Shown: positions 14,681-14,827 of the stretch, in pieces
Position numbering within the stretch: position 1 is the stretch's first letter
How the letters are laid out: the number at the start of each line of letters is the position of its first letter
Assembly: GCA_021827245.1 (NCBI GenBank)
Contig: JAKAWN010000140.1
Location: 1 to 14,827, forward strand
Length of the DNA stretch: 14,827 nt
Source: Acidobacteriota bacterium
GTDB taxonomy: Bacteria; Acidobacteriota; Terriglobia; UBA7540
Direction of reading: 5' to 3'
The notes under the pieces: generated by a model
What the model saw: the letters and a program-made list of their open reading frames with translations, nothing else
What the model was told of the DNA's origin: nothing
Databases searched by the model: none
Made by a program: the position numbers and the translations under genes

Positions 14681-14827
14681 ATGAAAATGGGTTCGAGATG
14701 GGATTATGATCAGCTCTGCCTGCGCAGGACGAAGGCCGGTCATCCTTGGAGCGGGAAGCCCGCCTAGCAGTCTGGCCTGGACATCGCTCCGGACCCCAAA
14801 TCGTCGCCTCGCCTCTGCGAGAGCACG

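Noticed and set aside
14642..14827. 61-codon minus-strand frame entering from the right edge and ending in two TAA codons
   Set aside because: No recognised domain and it crosses the hairpin element; a chance open frame is likely, though a gene end from outside the window cannot be excluded.

Overview
The window looks like chromosomal DNA of an Acidobacteriota-type soil bacterium. This is an inference from three things: moderately high GC, a large TonB-dependent receptor with an N-terminal carboxypeptidase-regulatory-like domain, and a SufU/SufT-type iron-sulfur operon. No rRNA or other phylogenetic marker is present, so the assignment is tentative.

Layout, left to right. Positions 1-451 hold no convincing gene. 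They contain two to three imperfect copies of a ~65-bp tandem repeat and one possible plus-strand terminator. From 452 to 8783 there is a long minus-strand SUF iron-sulfur cluster locus, in transcription order sufB, an unrelated small coiled-coil/zinc-ribbon gene, sufC, sufD, sufS, sufU, sufT, an Rrf2-family regulator, and a YgfZ-type folate-binding protein. A good promoter (TTGACT-17-TAGCAT) lies 97-125 bases upstream of sufB. Its -35 is embedded in one of two 21-bp direct repeats spaced 25 bp apart, which are good candidates for the binding site of the Rrf2 regulator. The small gene between sufB and sufC is bracketed by REP-like hairpins and looks inserted. Next on the minus strand come a TonB-dependent outer-membrane receptor (9071-11416) and an egtB-egtD pair for ergothioneine (13950 to 11624). 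Divergent from egtB, on the plus strand, is the 5' two thirds of an OpuCA/ProV-like ABC ATPase. It is cut off after the signature motif, and two overlapping alternative hairpins lie just beyond the break.

Functional reading: SufS takes sulfur from cysteine, SufU accepts it, SufB/C/D assemble the cluster, and SufT and YgfZ help maturation or repair. The Rrf2 protein, with three cysteines able to hold a cluster, probably senses cluster status and feeds back on the sufB promoter. EgtD trimethylates histidine and EgtB adds sulfur to it, giving the precursor of the antioxidant thiol ergothioneine. Sulfur, iron and redox protection are therefore the common theme.

The most interesting points are the inserted zinc-ribbon gene with its hairpin borders, the direct-repeat operator candidate at sufB, and the broken osmoprotectant/ergothioneine-type transporter ATPase that shares a palindromic divergent promoter region with egtB.
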